A stretch of DNA of 41,854 nt from Aquabacterium sp. (GCA_030654395.1 JAURXM010000074.1:1-41854), one strand, 5' to 3'; numbered from the stretch's first letter, positions 29,306 to 38,342 are shown. Notes: generated by a model from the sequence alone, not told the origin. Program-made: numbers and translations.

Positions 29306-30982
29306 GTGAACAAATATGTTTTAGCTGCGCAGACGTATGCACAGCTGGTAACCGCGGGCGAGATCCCGGTCTGTAAGTGGACGCGCCTGGCAATCGACCG
29401 GCAAATAGCCGATCTGCAGCGCGAGCCCAGCGCCGACTGGCCCTGGGTATTTGACGAAGCCAAGGCCAGTCGCCCTTGTGAGTTCATCGAGCTGCTGCCG
29501 CACATCAAAGGCAAGTGGGCACGCGAGCGCCGGCTGATCGTTCTGGAAGCCTGGCAGTGCTTCATCGTGACGACGGTCTTTGGCTGGGTGCACCGGGACA
29601 CCGGCCTGCGCAGATTTCGCGAGGTCTACATCGAGGTGCCGCGCAAGAACGGCAAGAGCGCGCTGTCCAGCGGCATCGCCTTGTACATGCTGTCGGCAGA
29701 TGGTGAGCATGGCGCCGAGGTGTACTCCGCAGCGACGACACGCGACCAGGCACGCATCGTGTTTGACGATGCCAAGGCCATGGCCGAGCGCACGCCCGAC
29801 ATGCGCACCTACCTGGGTGTGGCGATCCTCACGCATAGCATCACGGTGGCGCACACCTCGAGCAAGTTCTCGCCGCTGTCCGCCGAGGCCAGCACGCAGG
29901 ACGGCCTGAATGTGCACTGTGCGGTGATTGATGAGTTGCACGCGCACAAGAAACGCGACCTGTATGACGTGATTGACACGGCACGCGGCGCGCGAGAGCA
30001 GTCATTGCTGTGGCTGATCACCACCGCAGGCACCGACCGCAGCGGCATTTGCTACGAGCGGCGCACCCACATCACCAAGATTCTGGACCGGGTGATTGAA
30101 GATCCCACGATGTTCGGGGTGATCTACACCATTGACGACAACGACGACCCGAACGACGCAGCGACCTGGTCAAAAGCCAACCCGAACTGGTTGATCTCGG
30201 TGCTGCAGGATGACATGGAAGCCGCCGCCCGCAAGGCTGCCGCCATGCCCAGCGCCCTCAACAACTTCCTGACCAAGCGGCTCAACGTCTGGGTCAACGG
30301 CGAGTCACCCTGGATGGACATGCGGGCCTGGGACCGCTGCGCAGACCCAAGCCTGCAGATCAGCGACTTCATCGGCGAAAAGTGCTGGGGCGGGCTGGAC
30401 CTGGCGCAGAAGAAAGACTTTGCGGCCTACGTCAAGGTCTTTGAGCGAGCCGGCATCTGGTACGTCTTCACCCGTCTGTACCTCAACGAGCTGGCGGTGC
30501 AGGAAAGCGGCAATGCGCACCTCAGCGGCTGGGCCCGATCGGGCCATGTGCAAGTGACCGACGGTGACATCACCGACTTTGACGTGCTGGCCGAGGACAT
30601 GCGCAGCGACTGCAAGCAGTTTGACATGCAGGAGATCGCCTTCGACCCGGCCTTGAGCATGTATTTCGCCGGCAAGTTGATCGAGGAAGGCCTGCCGCTG
30701 GTCGAGATCGCGCAGCGCGCCCTGTTCTTCACGCCGCCGCTGATCCAGGTGGAGAACCTGGTGCTGGAAAAGAAGCTGAAGTTTGACGGCAACCCGGTGA
30801 TGACCTGGATGGTGAGCAACCTGGTGGTCAAGGTCAGCAAGTTCAATGAACTGCGATCGCCCACCAAAGAGCGCGCCGAAAACAAGATTGACGGCCCGAT
30901 GGCCATGCTGATGGCGCTGGGCCGGGCGCTGGCTGGCAACTCAAACGAAAAATCATTCTGGGAAACGGAAGCAACGCAATGA
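29306..30982 (+). CDS. Terminase large subunit
   Basis: A 558-aa packaging ATPase-nuclease of Terminase_1/HK97 type. Walker A-like VPRKNGKSAL at 111-120, Walker B CAVIDELHAH with Asp-Glu at 209-210, and a motif III-like LLWLITTAGTDRSGI. The nuclease part contains WGGLDLAQKKDFAAYV, giving the first metal-binding Asp, and FDPALSMYFAGKLIEEG. GTG 29306 is used as start because the small-subunit stop lies 7 bp before it. It overlaps the portal start by ATGA. Confidence 0.95.
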   Translation: MNKYVLAAQTYAQLVTAGEIPVCKWTRLAIDRQIADLQREPSADWPWVFDEAKASRPCEFIELLPHIKGKWARERRLIVLEAWQCFIVTTVFGWVHRDTGLRRFREVYIEVPRKNGKSALSSGIALYMLSADGEHGAEVYSAATTRDQARIVFDDAKAMAERTPDMRTYLGVAILTHSITVAHTSSKFSPLSAEASTQDGLNVHCAVIDELHAHKKRDLYDVIDTARGAREQSLLWLITTAGTDRSGICYERRTHITKILDRVIEDPTMFGVIYTIDDNDDPNDAATWSKANPNWLISVLQDDMEAAARKAAAMPSALNNFLTKRLNVWVNGESPWMDMRAWDRCADPSLQISDFIGEKCWGGLDLAQKKDFAAYVKVFERAGIWYVFTRLYLNELAVQESGNAHLSGWARSGHVQVTDGDITDFDVLAEDMRSDCKQFDMQEIAFDPALSMYFAGKLIEEGLPLVEIAQRALFFTPPLIQVENLVLEKKLKFDGNPVMTWMVSNLVVKVSKFNELRSPTKERAENKIDGPMAMLMALGRALAGNSNEKSFWETEATQ

Positions 30983-32235
30983 GTATCTGGGACAGGATTA
31001 CAGGCCGGAAGTCGGCAGCTGCCACTGACGGACTGTCGGACTTCCTGTCCGCTTTGCTGCGCGGCGGTGGCAAGTCGAAGTCGGGCGCCAATGTCAATCT
31101 GGACACAGCGCTCAAGGTTGGTGCAGTGTTTGCCTGCATGCGCGTCATCTCCGAGGGCGTGGCCCAGGTGCCGTTCAAACTCATGCGGGAGAGCCGCTCG
31201 TCCGTGTCCAAACACCCCCAGCGGCAGTCGGCAACCGATCACCCACTGTTTGACTTGCTGCATCGCGCCCCCAACAGCTGGCAGACCAGTTACGAATACC
31301 GCGAAACCATGGTGTTGCACGCCGGCCTGGCTGGTAACGCCTATGCCTTCAAGAACGTGGTCACCATTGGCGGCCGTGCCCGCATTGCTGAGCTGATCCA
31401 GCTCGATCCCGGCCGTGTTTCGGTGATCCAAAACGAAGACTGGTCGCTTACCTACAAGGTCCGAGGGACGTCGGGCGAGGTGAAGGAATTTCCGCAAGAG
31501 ACAATCTGGCACCTGCGCGGCCCGAGCTGGAACGGTGTGATGGGTCTGGACGTGCTGAAGCTGGCGCGCGAGGCGATCGGGCTGGCAATCTCCACGGAAG
31601 AGAGCCACGCCAAGCTGCACGAAAAAGGCGTACGTCCCTCTGGCATTTATTCCGTTGACGGCACGCTGCAAAAAGAGCAGTACACCGCGCTTAAGGATTG
31701 GATCGCCAAAGAGCATGCGGGCTCCGAGAACGCCGGCTTGCCAATGGTGCTGGACCGCAGCGCGAAATTTATTCAACAGGTCATGTCAGGCGTGGACGCG
31801 CAGCACCTGGAGACGCGCCGCTACCAGGTGGAAGAGGTCTGCCGCTACTTCCGCGTGCTGCCCTTGATGGTTGGGCACAGCGACAAGACACAGACCTTTG
31901 CCAGCGCTGAACAAATGTTCCTGGCCCACGTCGTGCATACCCTGATGCCCTGGTACGAGCGCATCCAGCAATCTGCCGATGTCAACCTGCTCACCAAGGC
32001 CGAGCGCGAGCAGGGCTACTACATCAAGCTTGCCGAAGCCGGCCTGCTACGCGGTGCGATGAAAGACACCGCCGAGTACTTGTACCGCCTGGCGCTGGGC
32101 GGAATCATGGAACGCAACGAGGCCCGCGGCAAGCTTGACCTCAACCCGATCGCCGGCCTGGATGAGCCACTCACCCCCACCAATATGACCACTGACCCCA
32201 GCGGCGCGGTGTCCACGACCCCATCAGGAGCCTGA
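30979..32235 (+). CDS. Portal protein, HK97 family
   Basis: A 418-aa portal (PF04860), the dodecameric ring through which DNA enters the head. Blocks: VNLDTALKVGAVFACMRVIS, DLLHRAPNSWQTSYEYRETM, NAYAFKNVVTIGGRARIAEL, IWHLRGPSWNGVMGLDVLKL and RYQVEEVCRYFRVLPLMVGH. It overlaps the terminase stop by ATGA and is 2 bp from the protease gene. C-terminal residues after about 385 are Pro/Thr-rich and probably flexible. Confidence 0.95.
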   Translation: MSIWDRITGRKSAAATDGLSDFLSALLRGGGKSKSGANVNLDTALKVGAVFACMRVISEGVAQVPFKLMRESRSSVSKHPQRQSATDHPLFDLLHRAPNSWQTSYEYRETMVLHAGLAGNAYAFKNVVTIGGRARIAELIQLDPGRVSVIQNEDWSLTYKVRGTSGEVKEFPQETIWHLRGPSWNGVMGLDVLKLAREAIGLAISTEESHAKLHEKGVRPSGIYSVDGTLQKEQYTALKDWIAKEHAGSENAGLPMVLDRSAKFIQQVMSGVDAQHLETRRYQVEEVCRYFRVLPLMVGHSDKTQTFASAEQMFLAHVVHTLMPWYERIQQSADVNLLTKAEREQGYYIKLAEAGLLRGAMKDTAEYLYRLALGGIMERNEARGKLDLNPIAGLDEPLTPTNMTTDPSGAVSTTPSGA

Positions 32236-32237
32236 CC

Positions 32238-32957
32238 ATGTCAATAGAACGCAAATTCATACCCTTCAGCTCAATCAAGGTGATTTCGCCAGAAGGCGAT
32301 GCTGGCTCCGTAAAGGAAATGCGCTTCAGCGGCTACGGCGCCGTGTTCGGAAACGTCGACAGCTATGGCGATGTGATCGACCCTGGCGCGTTTGCTAACA
32401 CCCTGGCCGAAGCGCACAAGACCGGAATCTTTCCCATGATGTTGATGCAGCACGGCGGCTGGGGCATCACCTCTTCAGACATGAATCCGATCGGTGTGTG
32501 GGACAAGCTGTCTGAGGACGGGTACGGCCTGGTCACCGAGGGCGTCCTCGCGCCTACGCAAAACGGCATCGAGATGTACACCCTGATGGGCATGAAGCCA
32601 CGACCCGCCATCACCGGCCTGTCCATTGGCTACATCGCCAAGAAATACACCTCGCGCAGCAAGCCCGAAGAACCACGTCGCCGTTTGCACGAGATCGACC
32701 TGATGGAAATCAGCCCGGTCAGCTTTCCGGCAAACGGCAAGGCGCGTGTCAGCAGCGTGAAGTCTGCTGCAGGCGACTTCAGCGAACGAGATTTTGAACA
32801 GCTCATGCAGGACGCTGGGCTGAGCAGAAAGGAAGCCCGTGTGGTGATGAGCCACGGTTTCCGGCACCTCAAGGCCATGCAGGACGCTGGCAGTGGAGAG
32901 CTTGACGAACTGGCGGCGGCCATCAAACGCAACACCTCCCTGATTTCCCAACCTTGA
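32238..32957 (+). CDS. Prohead protease, HK97 family
   Basis: A 239-aa maturation protease (PF04586). It starts RKFIPFSSIKVI and has MRFSGYGAVFGNVDSYGDVI, then the His site in MLMQHGGWGITSSDMNPIG, the Ser site in ITGLSIGYIAKKY and the Glu site in LHEIDLMEISPVSFPANGKA, the normal Ser-His-Glu arrangement. It cleaves the capsid delta domain and itself. Residues after about 185 form an extra helical tail (FEQLMQDAGLSRKEARVVMS). Confidence 0.93.
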   Translation: MSIERKFIPFSSIKVISPEGDAGSVKEMRFSGYGAVFGNVDSYGDVIDPGAFANTLAEAHKTGIFPMMLMQHGGWGITSSDMNPIGVWDKLSEDGYGLVTEGVLAPTQNGIEMYTLMGMKPRPAITGLSIGYIAKKYTSRSKPEEPRRRLHEIDLMEISPVSFPANGKARVSSVKSAAGDFSERDFEQLMQDAGLSRKEARVVMSHGFRHLKAMQDAGSGELDELAAAIKRNTSLISQP

Positions 32958-32969
32958 AAGAAAACCACC

Positions 32970-34334
32970 ATGAAACTTACCCGACATAACCTGACGATCG
33001 CCTTCCTGGCCGTCGTCGCCGTCATGGCCGTCGCAGCACTGCTGGGCCATCCCCTTGTATCGCCTGACGCCCTGGCGGGCCTGGGCCTGCTGCCCATGGC
33101 CATGAGCGGCGAGATTGACATGAAGGAAATCAAAACCCTGGTTGAAAAGCAGGGCGAAGCCTGGGGTGAATTCACCCGCAAGAACGACGAACTGCTGAAA
33201 GCCAAGGCCGAAGGCAAAGCCGTCGCCGATCTACAGGCCACCGTTGACAAGATCAATGGCGAGTTCAAGAAATTGAACGATGACCTGGTTGAATTGGCCA
33301 AAAAGTCAAATCGCCCCCCTGTTGGCACTGGCGACAAAAAAGAACTCTCACCCGAGCAGGTCGAATACAAACAGGCCTTTGGCAAGTTCCTGCGCAAGGG
33401 TGATGACAATGGCCTGGATGTCTTGCAGCGCAAGGCCTACAACTCTGGCTCTGGCCCCGATGGCGGCTTCGTGGTGCTGCCGGAGATGGACAGCGAGATT
33501 ATCCGCATCGTGGGCGTCACCAGTGCCATCGGCCGGCTGGCGCGTAACGTCACCGTCGGCTCTGACACATTCAAGAAAATGGCGAAGAAAAGCGGCATGT
33601 CAGCTCGCCGCGTCGGACCCGGCGCCACAGGCGGCGAAACGGCCACGCCTCAGTTCGCCGAGCTGGAGTTCACCGCCCATGAAGCGGAAGCCGAGCCGTG
33701 GATATTCAACTCCACCCTGGACGATGCCATCATCAACCTGGAGCAAGACCTCACCGACGAAGCCGCCATCGCGTTCTCTGAACTCGCCGGTGTCGAGTTT
33801 GCCAACGGCACGGGCGTGGGTGAGTCGCGCGGCATCACCAACTACCCCACCGTGGCCAATGCCAGCTACGCCTGGGGCAAGCTGGGGTATATCGCCTCGG
33901 GTGCTGCCGGCGCCTTTGCCGCATCGAATCCGGGTGATGCCCTGATCAGCTTCCAGCACTCGCTGAAAGCCCAGTACCGCCCCGGCGCTGCCTTCATCAC
34001 CAGCGACGCGGTGTTGGGTCAGATCCGCCAGATGAAGGATGGCAGCGGCAACTTCTACCTGTGGCAGCCGGACCCACTGGCCGGCTTCGGTGGCCGCCTG
34101 CTGGGAAGCCCGGTCGAGATCGATGACAACATGCCCGCCCTGGCCGCCAACAGCCTGTCGATTGCCTACGGCAACCTGCGCCAGGGCTACGTGGTGGTCA
34201 ACCGCAGCGGCACGGTTGTCATCCGCGACAACATCACCGCCAAAGGCAAGACCAAGTTCAACTTCCGCCGCCGCTTTGGTGGTGGGGTGCAGAACTTCGA
34301 GGCCATCAAGCTGATGAAGTTCGCCGCATCTTGA
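32970..34334 (+). CDS. Major capsid protein, HK97 fold, with hydrophobic N-terminus
   Basis: A 454-aa HK97-type capsid protein (PF05065). Residues about 50-115 are a coiled-coil delta (scaffold) domain (EIKTLVEKQGEAWGEFTRK, LQATVDKINGEFKKLND). The mature shell part begins near residue 150 (GSGPDGGFVVLPEMDSEIIR) and includes the E-loop region RVGPGATGGETATPQFAELE and the C-terminal GYVVVNRSGTVVIRDN. Oddly, residues 9-27 form a hydrophobic stretch (LTIAFLAVVAVMAVAALLGH) before the delta domain, like a membrane anchor. Internal ATGs at 33096 and 33102 lack ribosome sites. Confidence 0.95.
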   Translation: MKLTRHNLTIAFLAVVAVMAVAALLGHPLVSPDALAGLGLLPMAMSGEIDMKEIKTLVEKQGEAWGEFTRKNDELLKAKAEGKAVADLQATVDKINGEFKKLNDDLVELAKKSNRPPVGTGDKKELSPEQVEYKQAFGKFLRKGDDNGLDVLQRKAYNSGSGPDGGFVVLPEMDSEIIRIVGVTSAIGRLARNVTVGSDTFKKMAKKSGMSARRVGPGATGGETATPQFAELEFTAHEAEAEPWIFNSTLDDAIINLEQDLTDEAAIAFSELAGVEFANGTGVGESRGITNYPTVANASYAWGKLGYIASGAAGAFAASNPGDALISFQHSLKAQYRPGAAFITSDAVLGQIRQMKDGSGNFYLWQPDPLAGFGGRLLGSPVEIDDNMPALAANSLSIAYGNLRQGYVVVNRSGTVVIRDNITAKGKTKFNFRRRFGGGVQNFEAIKLMKFAAS

Positions 34335-34362
34335 TCCGGTCAAAAAGACCGAGATCCAGCAC

Positions 34363-34395
34363 AGCGCCGCCACTCGTTTTTTCGGTGGCGGCGCT
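34363..34395 (+). terminator. 11-bp hairpin after the capsid gene
   Basis: AGCGCCGCCAC (34363-34373), 11-base loop with six T, GTGGCGGCGCT (34385-34395), a perfect stem. It is followed by CAATAAATC, with no T run, so it may stabilise the abundant capsid mRNA more than terminate. A smaller GGTC-AAAAA-GACC hairpin precedes it at 34338-34350. Confidence 0.65.
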
Positions 34396-34428
34396 CAATA
34401 AATCAAACCCCATTTTTTAGGAATCGCC

Positions 34429-34851
34429 ATGAAAGATCTCATGAACAAGATCGACGTCAAGCGCGTCATCTCCCCCGTCAGTGAAGCCGGCACCACCGCC
34501 CTGGTCGGCCAGATCATCGACAAGCAAGGCTTCGAGTCGCTCACCTATGTGATCGCCACCGGCGCCATTGCCGACATCGACGCCACCTTCACGGTGCTGT
34601 TGGAAGAGGGCGCTGCTGCCAACCTGAGCGACGCCACCGCTGTGGCCGATGTCGACCTGCTCGGCACCGAAGCCCTGGCCGCCTTCATCTTCTCCGATGA
34701 CGACAAGACCCGCAAGCTCGGCTACATCGGCGCCAAGCGCTACACGCGGCTGACCATCACACCCGTGGCCAACGCCAGCGCCGCATTGGTGGCCGCTGTT
34801 GCGGTGCTAGGTCATCCGATGATTGCCCCTACCGCCAACCCGCCTGCATAA
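34429..34851 (+). CDS. Capsid-associated structural protein, hypothetical (decoration candidate)
   Basis: A 140-aa protein directly after the capsid gene, between two strong hairpins. Beta-rich: IIDKQGFESLTYVIATGAIA, FTVLLEEGAAANLSDATAVA, DDDKTRKLGYIGAKRYTRLT. Homologous-looking proteins follow HK97-type capsids in many siphoviruses and are usually annotated hypothetical; a capsid decoration or head-completion role is likely from position. No membrane segment. Confidence 0.78.
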   Translation: MKDLMNKIDVKRVISPVSEAGTTALVGQIIDKQGFESLTYVIATGAIADIDATFTVLLEEGAAANLSDATAVADVDLLGTEALAAFIFSDDDKTRKLGYIGAKRYTRLTITPVANASAALVAAVAVLGHPMIAPTANPPA

Positions 34852-34883
34852 GAGCGGCCTCCAGCCCTCGCCAATGCTGCGTC

Positions 34884-34908
34884 GTGTGCTATTGAACCAA
34901 TAGCACAC
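34884..34908 (+). repeat. Perfect 11-bp inverted repeat with 3-base loop
   Basis: GTGTGCTATTG, AAC, CAATAGCACAC. It lies between two structural genes and is followed by CTCAGAGC, without a T run. The tight loop makes a very stable hairpin, fitting an mRNA end-protection or transcription attenuation element. Confidence 0.8.
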
Positions 34909-34940
34909 CTCAGAGCAACCACACCCAACCGGAGCCCGAC

Positions 34941-35588
34941 ATGTTTTACACCACCTACCTCGCCAACAAGATCGTCGACTGGCTGCACCGCGCCCAGGCC
35001 TACACGCCCGCCACCACCGGCTTTTCGGTCGGCCTGCTGACGTCCACCAAGGGACCGCGCGGCAACAGCACGGTCTATGCGCTGAACGACACGATCAGCC
35101 TGACGGCCAATGACAGCAAGACCCACCTCTACAAATGCACCACGGCGGGCACATCCGCAGCGGCGCAGAGCACGCTGTATCCAGGCGTAGCCAGCGAGGT
35201 CATCACCGACGGCACTGCGGTCTTCACAGAGCAGACAGCTGCCCTGCGCGCAGGCATCGGGGGCGCGGTGGTGGAGGCGGCCTGGACCAACTACGCCCGC
35301 TCCAACACGGCGGCCTCTCTTGCCAACTGGGCCGGCACGCAGTCCGCCGGATCTACTGCTGCATCAAGCGGTACCGGCATTCCCACCACCAGCAACAACG
35401 GCACCCTGACCTTTGGCACCACGCCCGGCTCTGGCCCGTCCTATGTCTGGGCCTCGGCCACGTTTGATGCGGCCAGTGCCGGCAACATGCTTGAAATTGA
35501 CCCGCTCACCACAGTGAAGACAGTGAACAGCGGCGACGCGGCGCCCACCTTCGCTGCAGGCGCCTTGGTACTGTCGATCGACAACTGA
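34941..35588 (+). CDS. Phage structural (tail-fibre/head-fibre-like) protein
   Basis: A 215-aa protein, rich in Ala, Thr, Ser and Gly. The N-terminus FYTTYLANKIVDWLHRAQAY, then FSVGLLTSTKGPRG and VVEAAWTNYARSNTAASLAN matches phage proteins annotated as tail fibre or Gp80-like, which occur between capsid and connector genes. Here its place makes a head surface role as likely as a tail one. Ends with a beta-rich part (FAAGALVLSIDN). Confidence 0.78.
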   Translation: MFYTTYLANKIVDWLHRAQAYTPATTGFSVGLLTSTKGPRGNSTVYALNDTISLTANDSKTHLYKCTTAGTSAAAQSTLYPGVASEVITDGTAVFTEQTAALRAGIGGAVVEAAWTNYARSNTAASLANWAGTQSAGSTAASSGTGIPTTSNNGTLTFGTTPGSGPSYVWASATFDAASAGNMLEIDPLTTVKTVNSGDAAPTFAAGALVLSIDN

Positions 35589-35603
35589 TCGACCTGGTGC
35601 GCC

Positions 35604-35876
35604 ATGCGCTCGAACTGCCTGTTTTTCGCCATCGCGCTGTACTGGCGTCGCTGGCGGCATGGCGGCATCGGGCGCATCACCTGGCGCAAAAGCCACTACG
35701 GCAAGTTTCCGCACTGGCTCTATGCCAGCTTCGTCAAAAGGACCGGGCGCGAGCGCCTGATCAGCTATGTGCCGCTGGATCCCAAACTCAAGACCTGCCC
35801 GCCGCCGCTGTTCAAAGGTCGCGTGCGGTGGGGTGATGTGCAATTGAAGAAAGAACATCATGACGCTACTCGCTGA
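35604..35876 (+). CDS. Small basic hypothetical phage protein
   Basis: A 90-aa basic protein: MRSNCLFFAIALYWRRWRHG, HYGKFPHWLYASFVKRTGRE, LISYVPLDPKLKTCPPPLFK. Similar small basic proteins accompany head genes in betaproteobacterial phages without known function. It overlaps the next gene by 17 bp. A competing frame (35597-35836) is less protein-like. Confidence 0.72.
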   Translation: MRSNCLFFAIALYWRRWRHGGIGRITWRKSHYGKFPHWLYASFVKRTGRERLISYVPLDPKLKTCPPPLFKGRVRWGDVQLKKEHHDATR

Positions 35877-36270
35877 AATCCAAACCCATTGCAGCCAGGC
35901 GCTGATCGACAGCCGGGATGATGGCGCGATTGCCGCTGCCGTCAACGCAGCGCGCCCCGGCAAAGTCGGAAAAGTTGACCGGGCCTACTTCGCCATGTGG
36001 GCTGCTTCCACCGGCATGCGCTCCAAGATCGAAGACCAGGCCACTGACTTGGCCTCACCCCTGCGCGATGCTGCGCTGGCCTGCCGCGACGTGATTCAGG
36101 GAGCCGCTGAATCCATCGATTTTGCGTTGACCGATAACGTCACCATGCTCAGCGCCTGGGTCGCCTTGGGGCATCTGACACAAACCAACGCCGACAAGCT
36201 GCTGGCACTCGCCACACACGACGACCACTGCACCATTGACCAAGTGTCTGCCGCACTGAACGGAGCCTGA
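35860..36270 (+). CDS. Hypothetical phage protein, helical
   Basis: A 136-aa mostly helical protein: LLAEIQTHCSQALIDSRDDG, AIAAAVNAARPGKVGKVDRA, then LTQTNADKLLALATHDDHCT. No membrane segment. It is usually found next to the small basic protein in related phages, but neither has an assigned role. Confidence 0.75.
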   Translation: MTLLAEIQTHCSQALIDSRDDGAIAAAVNAARPGKVGKVDRAYFAMWAASTGMRSKIEDQATDLASPLRDAALACRDVIQGAAESIDFALTDNVTMLSAWVALGHLTQTNADKLLALATHDDHCTIDQVSAALNGA

Positions 36271-36271
36271 T

Positions 36272-36712
36272 ATGCCAACCCCCTTACTCCGTGATGTGAT
36301 CGGCTCCAATGTCGTTGTCACGGCTGCCAACGCTGTCGCCAACAATGCCTATGCCAATGCAGCCGACAAGCTCACAATCAACAACACCGGACTTGCGTTG
36401 CTGGCTGATTTCCGACTAACCAGCGCCACCTTTGCCACTGCGCCCGTAGGCGGCGCATTGCAGTTGTTTGCCGTTGACCGGGACTTTTCGGGGAATGCCG
36501 GACCAACCCCAAGCGCCACTATGCCGGGTCGTCTGGTCGGGAGCTTCAGCCCATACGCAGCCGCAAGCAACACTGCCACATCGTGGGTGATGTCACTCAA
36601 TTCAGTTCCGCTGAGCGCCTATACCGACTACTGGCTGATGAACAACGGCACCGCTTACAGCCTGAATTCCGGCTGGGTGCTGACGGCGCAACTCTGGTCT
36701 CCGGGGACTTGA
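36272..36712 (+). CDS. Structural protein, hypothetical
   Basis: A 146-aa protein, beta-rich and low in charge: PLLRDVIGSNVVVTAANAVA, NNTGLALLADFRLTSATFAT, AVDRDFSGNAG, WVMSLNSVPLSAYTDYWLMN. The composition resembles virion surface proteins. It lies 1 bp after the upstream gene and 3 bp before the repeat-bearing protein, so the three are likely one functional unit. Confidence 0.75.
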   Translation: MPTPLLRDVIGSNVVVTAANAVANNAYANAADKLTINNTGLALLADFRLTSATFATAPVGGALQLFAVDRDFSGNAGPTPSATMPGRLVGSFSPYAAASNTATSWVMSLNSVPLSAYTDYWLMNNGTAYSLNSGWVLTAQLWSPGT

Positions 36713-36715
36713 TCT

Positions 36716-38305
36716 ATGGTCTCTGATCTGGGTGCCATCCTCTGGCCTTCTGCCAGCCAGGACACACAGCCACAGAATCTGGTCGATGTTGACTGGAGCA
36801 ACCCGCTCACTAACGGGCTGTGCTTTGCAGTCATCGGCTCGCTCGGCGCTATTGACTTGGTCAGCGGGAAAATCGCAAGCACCTGGAACGGAAAAAAAGC
36901 GCTCAAGCGTCAAGGTGTTGGTCTCAATGCGACGGGGGCCGGGACTGGAAAGACGGCGGAGTGGTCCTTCAGCCCAATCGTTGGAAGTCTTGGCGGCGGA
37001 ACTGGCGGCGTCACGCTGCTGTCAATGTCAAACCCATTTGCAGAAGCGCGAGAGGGTCTGCTGATTGGCATGATGATGAGCGGCACGCCCTACAAGCAGA
37101 TTGCTTTGTATGGAAACTTGAGCGGAACGACTGGCACAACTTCGTCAGGCACCTTCTGTATTGAGTCGTACAACAATACGAATTCGGGCGGCGCCAATTC
37201 ATCGGTAGCAGTTGATGGCGGGATGCATGTCTATGCTGGCGTCTACCTGACGGGTGTGCCATGTAAGACATTTGTTGATGGAGTCAATACGACAGGATCA
37301 ACGACAGGAACTGCGATCCCTGCTGGCTTCGGGGTAGCTGCCAGTTCACGCATATCAATCGGCAACGAGGCATACAACACCACTGGACGTATTGCCAATG
37401 CAACCTTTCCGCTGTCATTGGCGTGGAATCGGGCGCTGACCGACGCTGAGATTGCAGAGGTCAGTGCCAACCCGTGGCGGCTGTTCACCGAAGATACTCC
37501 GACACTGTGGTTTGCAGCGGCAGGGGCCGGGGGCGCAATCAACCTCGATGCCACCGCCGCCGCGCAGCCCACCGCCACCGCAGCCCTCACCACCGCCATC
37601 CCGCTGGCCGCATCTGCCAGCAGCGCACCAGCTGCAGCGGCGGCTCTCGCGACCCAGATCGCACTGCAGGCCAGCACGGCTGCCCGTCCTGCATCCAGCG
37701 CCACGCTGGTCACCGGCATCCAGCTGCTGGCCAGCGCAACGGCCATGCCAGCCGCCACGGCGACCCTGACCGCAGCCGGGCAGGCTATGTCGGCAGCGGC
37801 CGGGGCCCAGCCTTCACCCAGCGCCACGCTATCGACCAGCATCGTTCTGGCAGCCAGCGCGGCGGCCAGCCCAGCGGCTACGGCGGTCCTGACGGCACCA
37901 GGGCAGGGCTTGGCGGCAGCATCCGGTGCGCGCCCCAGTGGCGCTGCCAGCCTCACCACCGGCATCAGCCTGTCGGCGGCCGAGCGGGCAGCGGCAGCGG
38001 CTACGGCCACCTTGCTGACGGCCATCCAGCTGTCGGCCAGCACCCAGGCCCGCGCAGGTGGCACGGCCAGCCTGAGCACCAGCACGGCAGCCTGGGTGGC
38101 CAGCAATACGGCGCAGTGCATCGCCACGGCGAATTTGACAACGCAGGTCTTGCTGGCCGCTGCAGCCGGCGCCAGGCCTGCGGGTACGGCCGATCTGCAA
38201 ACGGCTGCGCCCACGGTCGCCGGCGCCATGGTGGGCCATCGCCCAGACCACCGCAGCACCCGAGCGCCCAATTTGCAAACATGGACCAGATCCCACCGTG
38301 TGTAG
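36716..38305 (+). CDS. Head-fibre-like protein: LamG-like domain plus 11 tandem repeats
   Basis: A 529-aa protein. Residues about 25-270 resemble a concanavalin/LamG-like jelly roll (WSNPLTNGLCFAVIGSLGAI, KTFVDGVNTTG, ANATFPLSLAWNRALTDAEI, VSANPWRLFTED). From residue 281 to 503 come eleven tandem 20-21-residue repeats rich in Ala, Thr and Ser, with the theme A-A-x-P-x-x-x-A-x-L-x-T-x-I-x-L-x-A-S. The last 26 residues are basic. Located among head genes, it may be a head fibre or receptor-decorating protein; it could also be a tail fibre displaced in order. Confidence 0.82.
   Translation: MVSDLGAILWPSASQDTQPQNLVDVDWSNPLTNGLCFAVIGSLGAIDLVSGKIASTWNGKKALKRQGVGLNATGAGTGKTAEWSFSPIVGSLGGGTGGVTLLSMSNPFAEAREGLLIGMMMSGTPYKQIALYGNLSGTTGTTSSGTFCIESYNNTNSGGANSSVAVDGGMHVYAGVYLTGVPCKTFVDGVNTTGSTTGTAIPAGFGVAASSRISIGNEAYNTTGRIANATFPLSLAWNRALTDAEIAEVSANPWRLFTEDTPTLWFAAAGAGGAINLDATAAAQPTATAALTTAIPLAASASSAPAAAAALATQIALQASTAARPASSATLVTGIQLLASATAMPAATATLTAAGQAMSAAAGAQPSPSATLSTSIVLAASAAASPAATAVLTAPGQGLAAASGARPSGAASLTTGISLSAAERAAAAATATLLTAIQLSASTQARAGGTASLSTSTAAWVASNTAQCIATANLTTQVLLAAAAGARPAGTADLQTAAPTVAGAMVGHRPDHRSTRAPNLQTWTRSHRV
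37556..38224 (+). repeat. Eleven tandem repeats of about 60 bp (20-21 codons)
   Basis: In-frame repeats within the head-fibre-like gene. Repeat lengths in codons are approximately 20, 20, 20, 21, 20, 21, 20, 20, 21, 20, 20. They are conserved at protein pattern level (Ala/Thr/Leu positions) but diverged at DNA level, so they are old or under selection, not recent slippage. Confidence 0.8.
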
Positions 38306-38342
38306 ACGTCTGCACGCACAACCAGGTAACAGGTAAGTAAAC

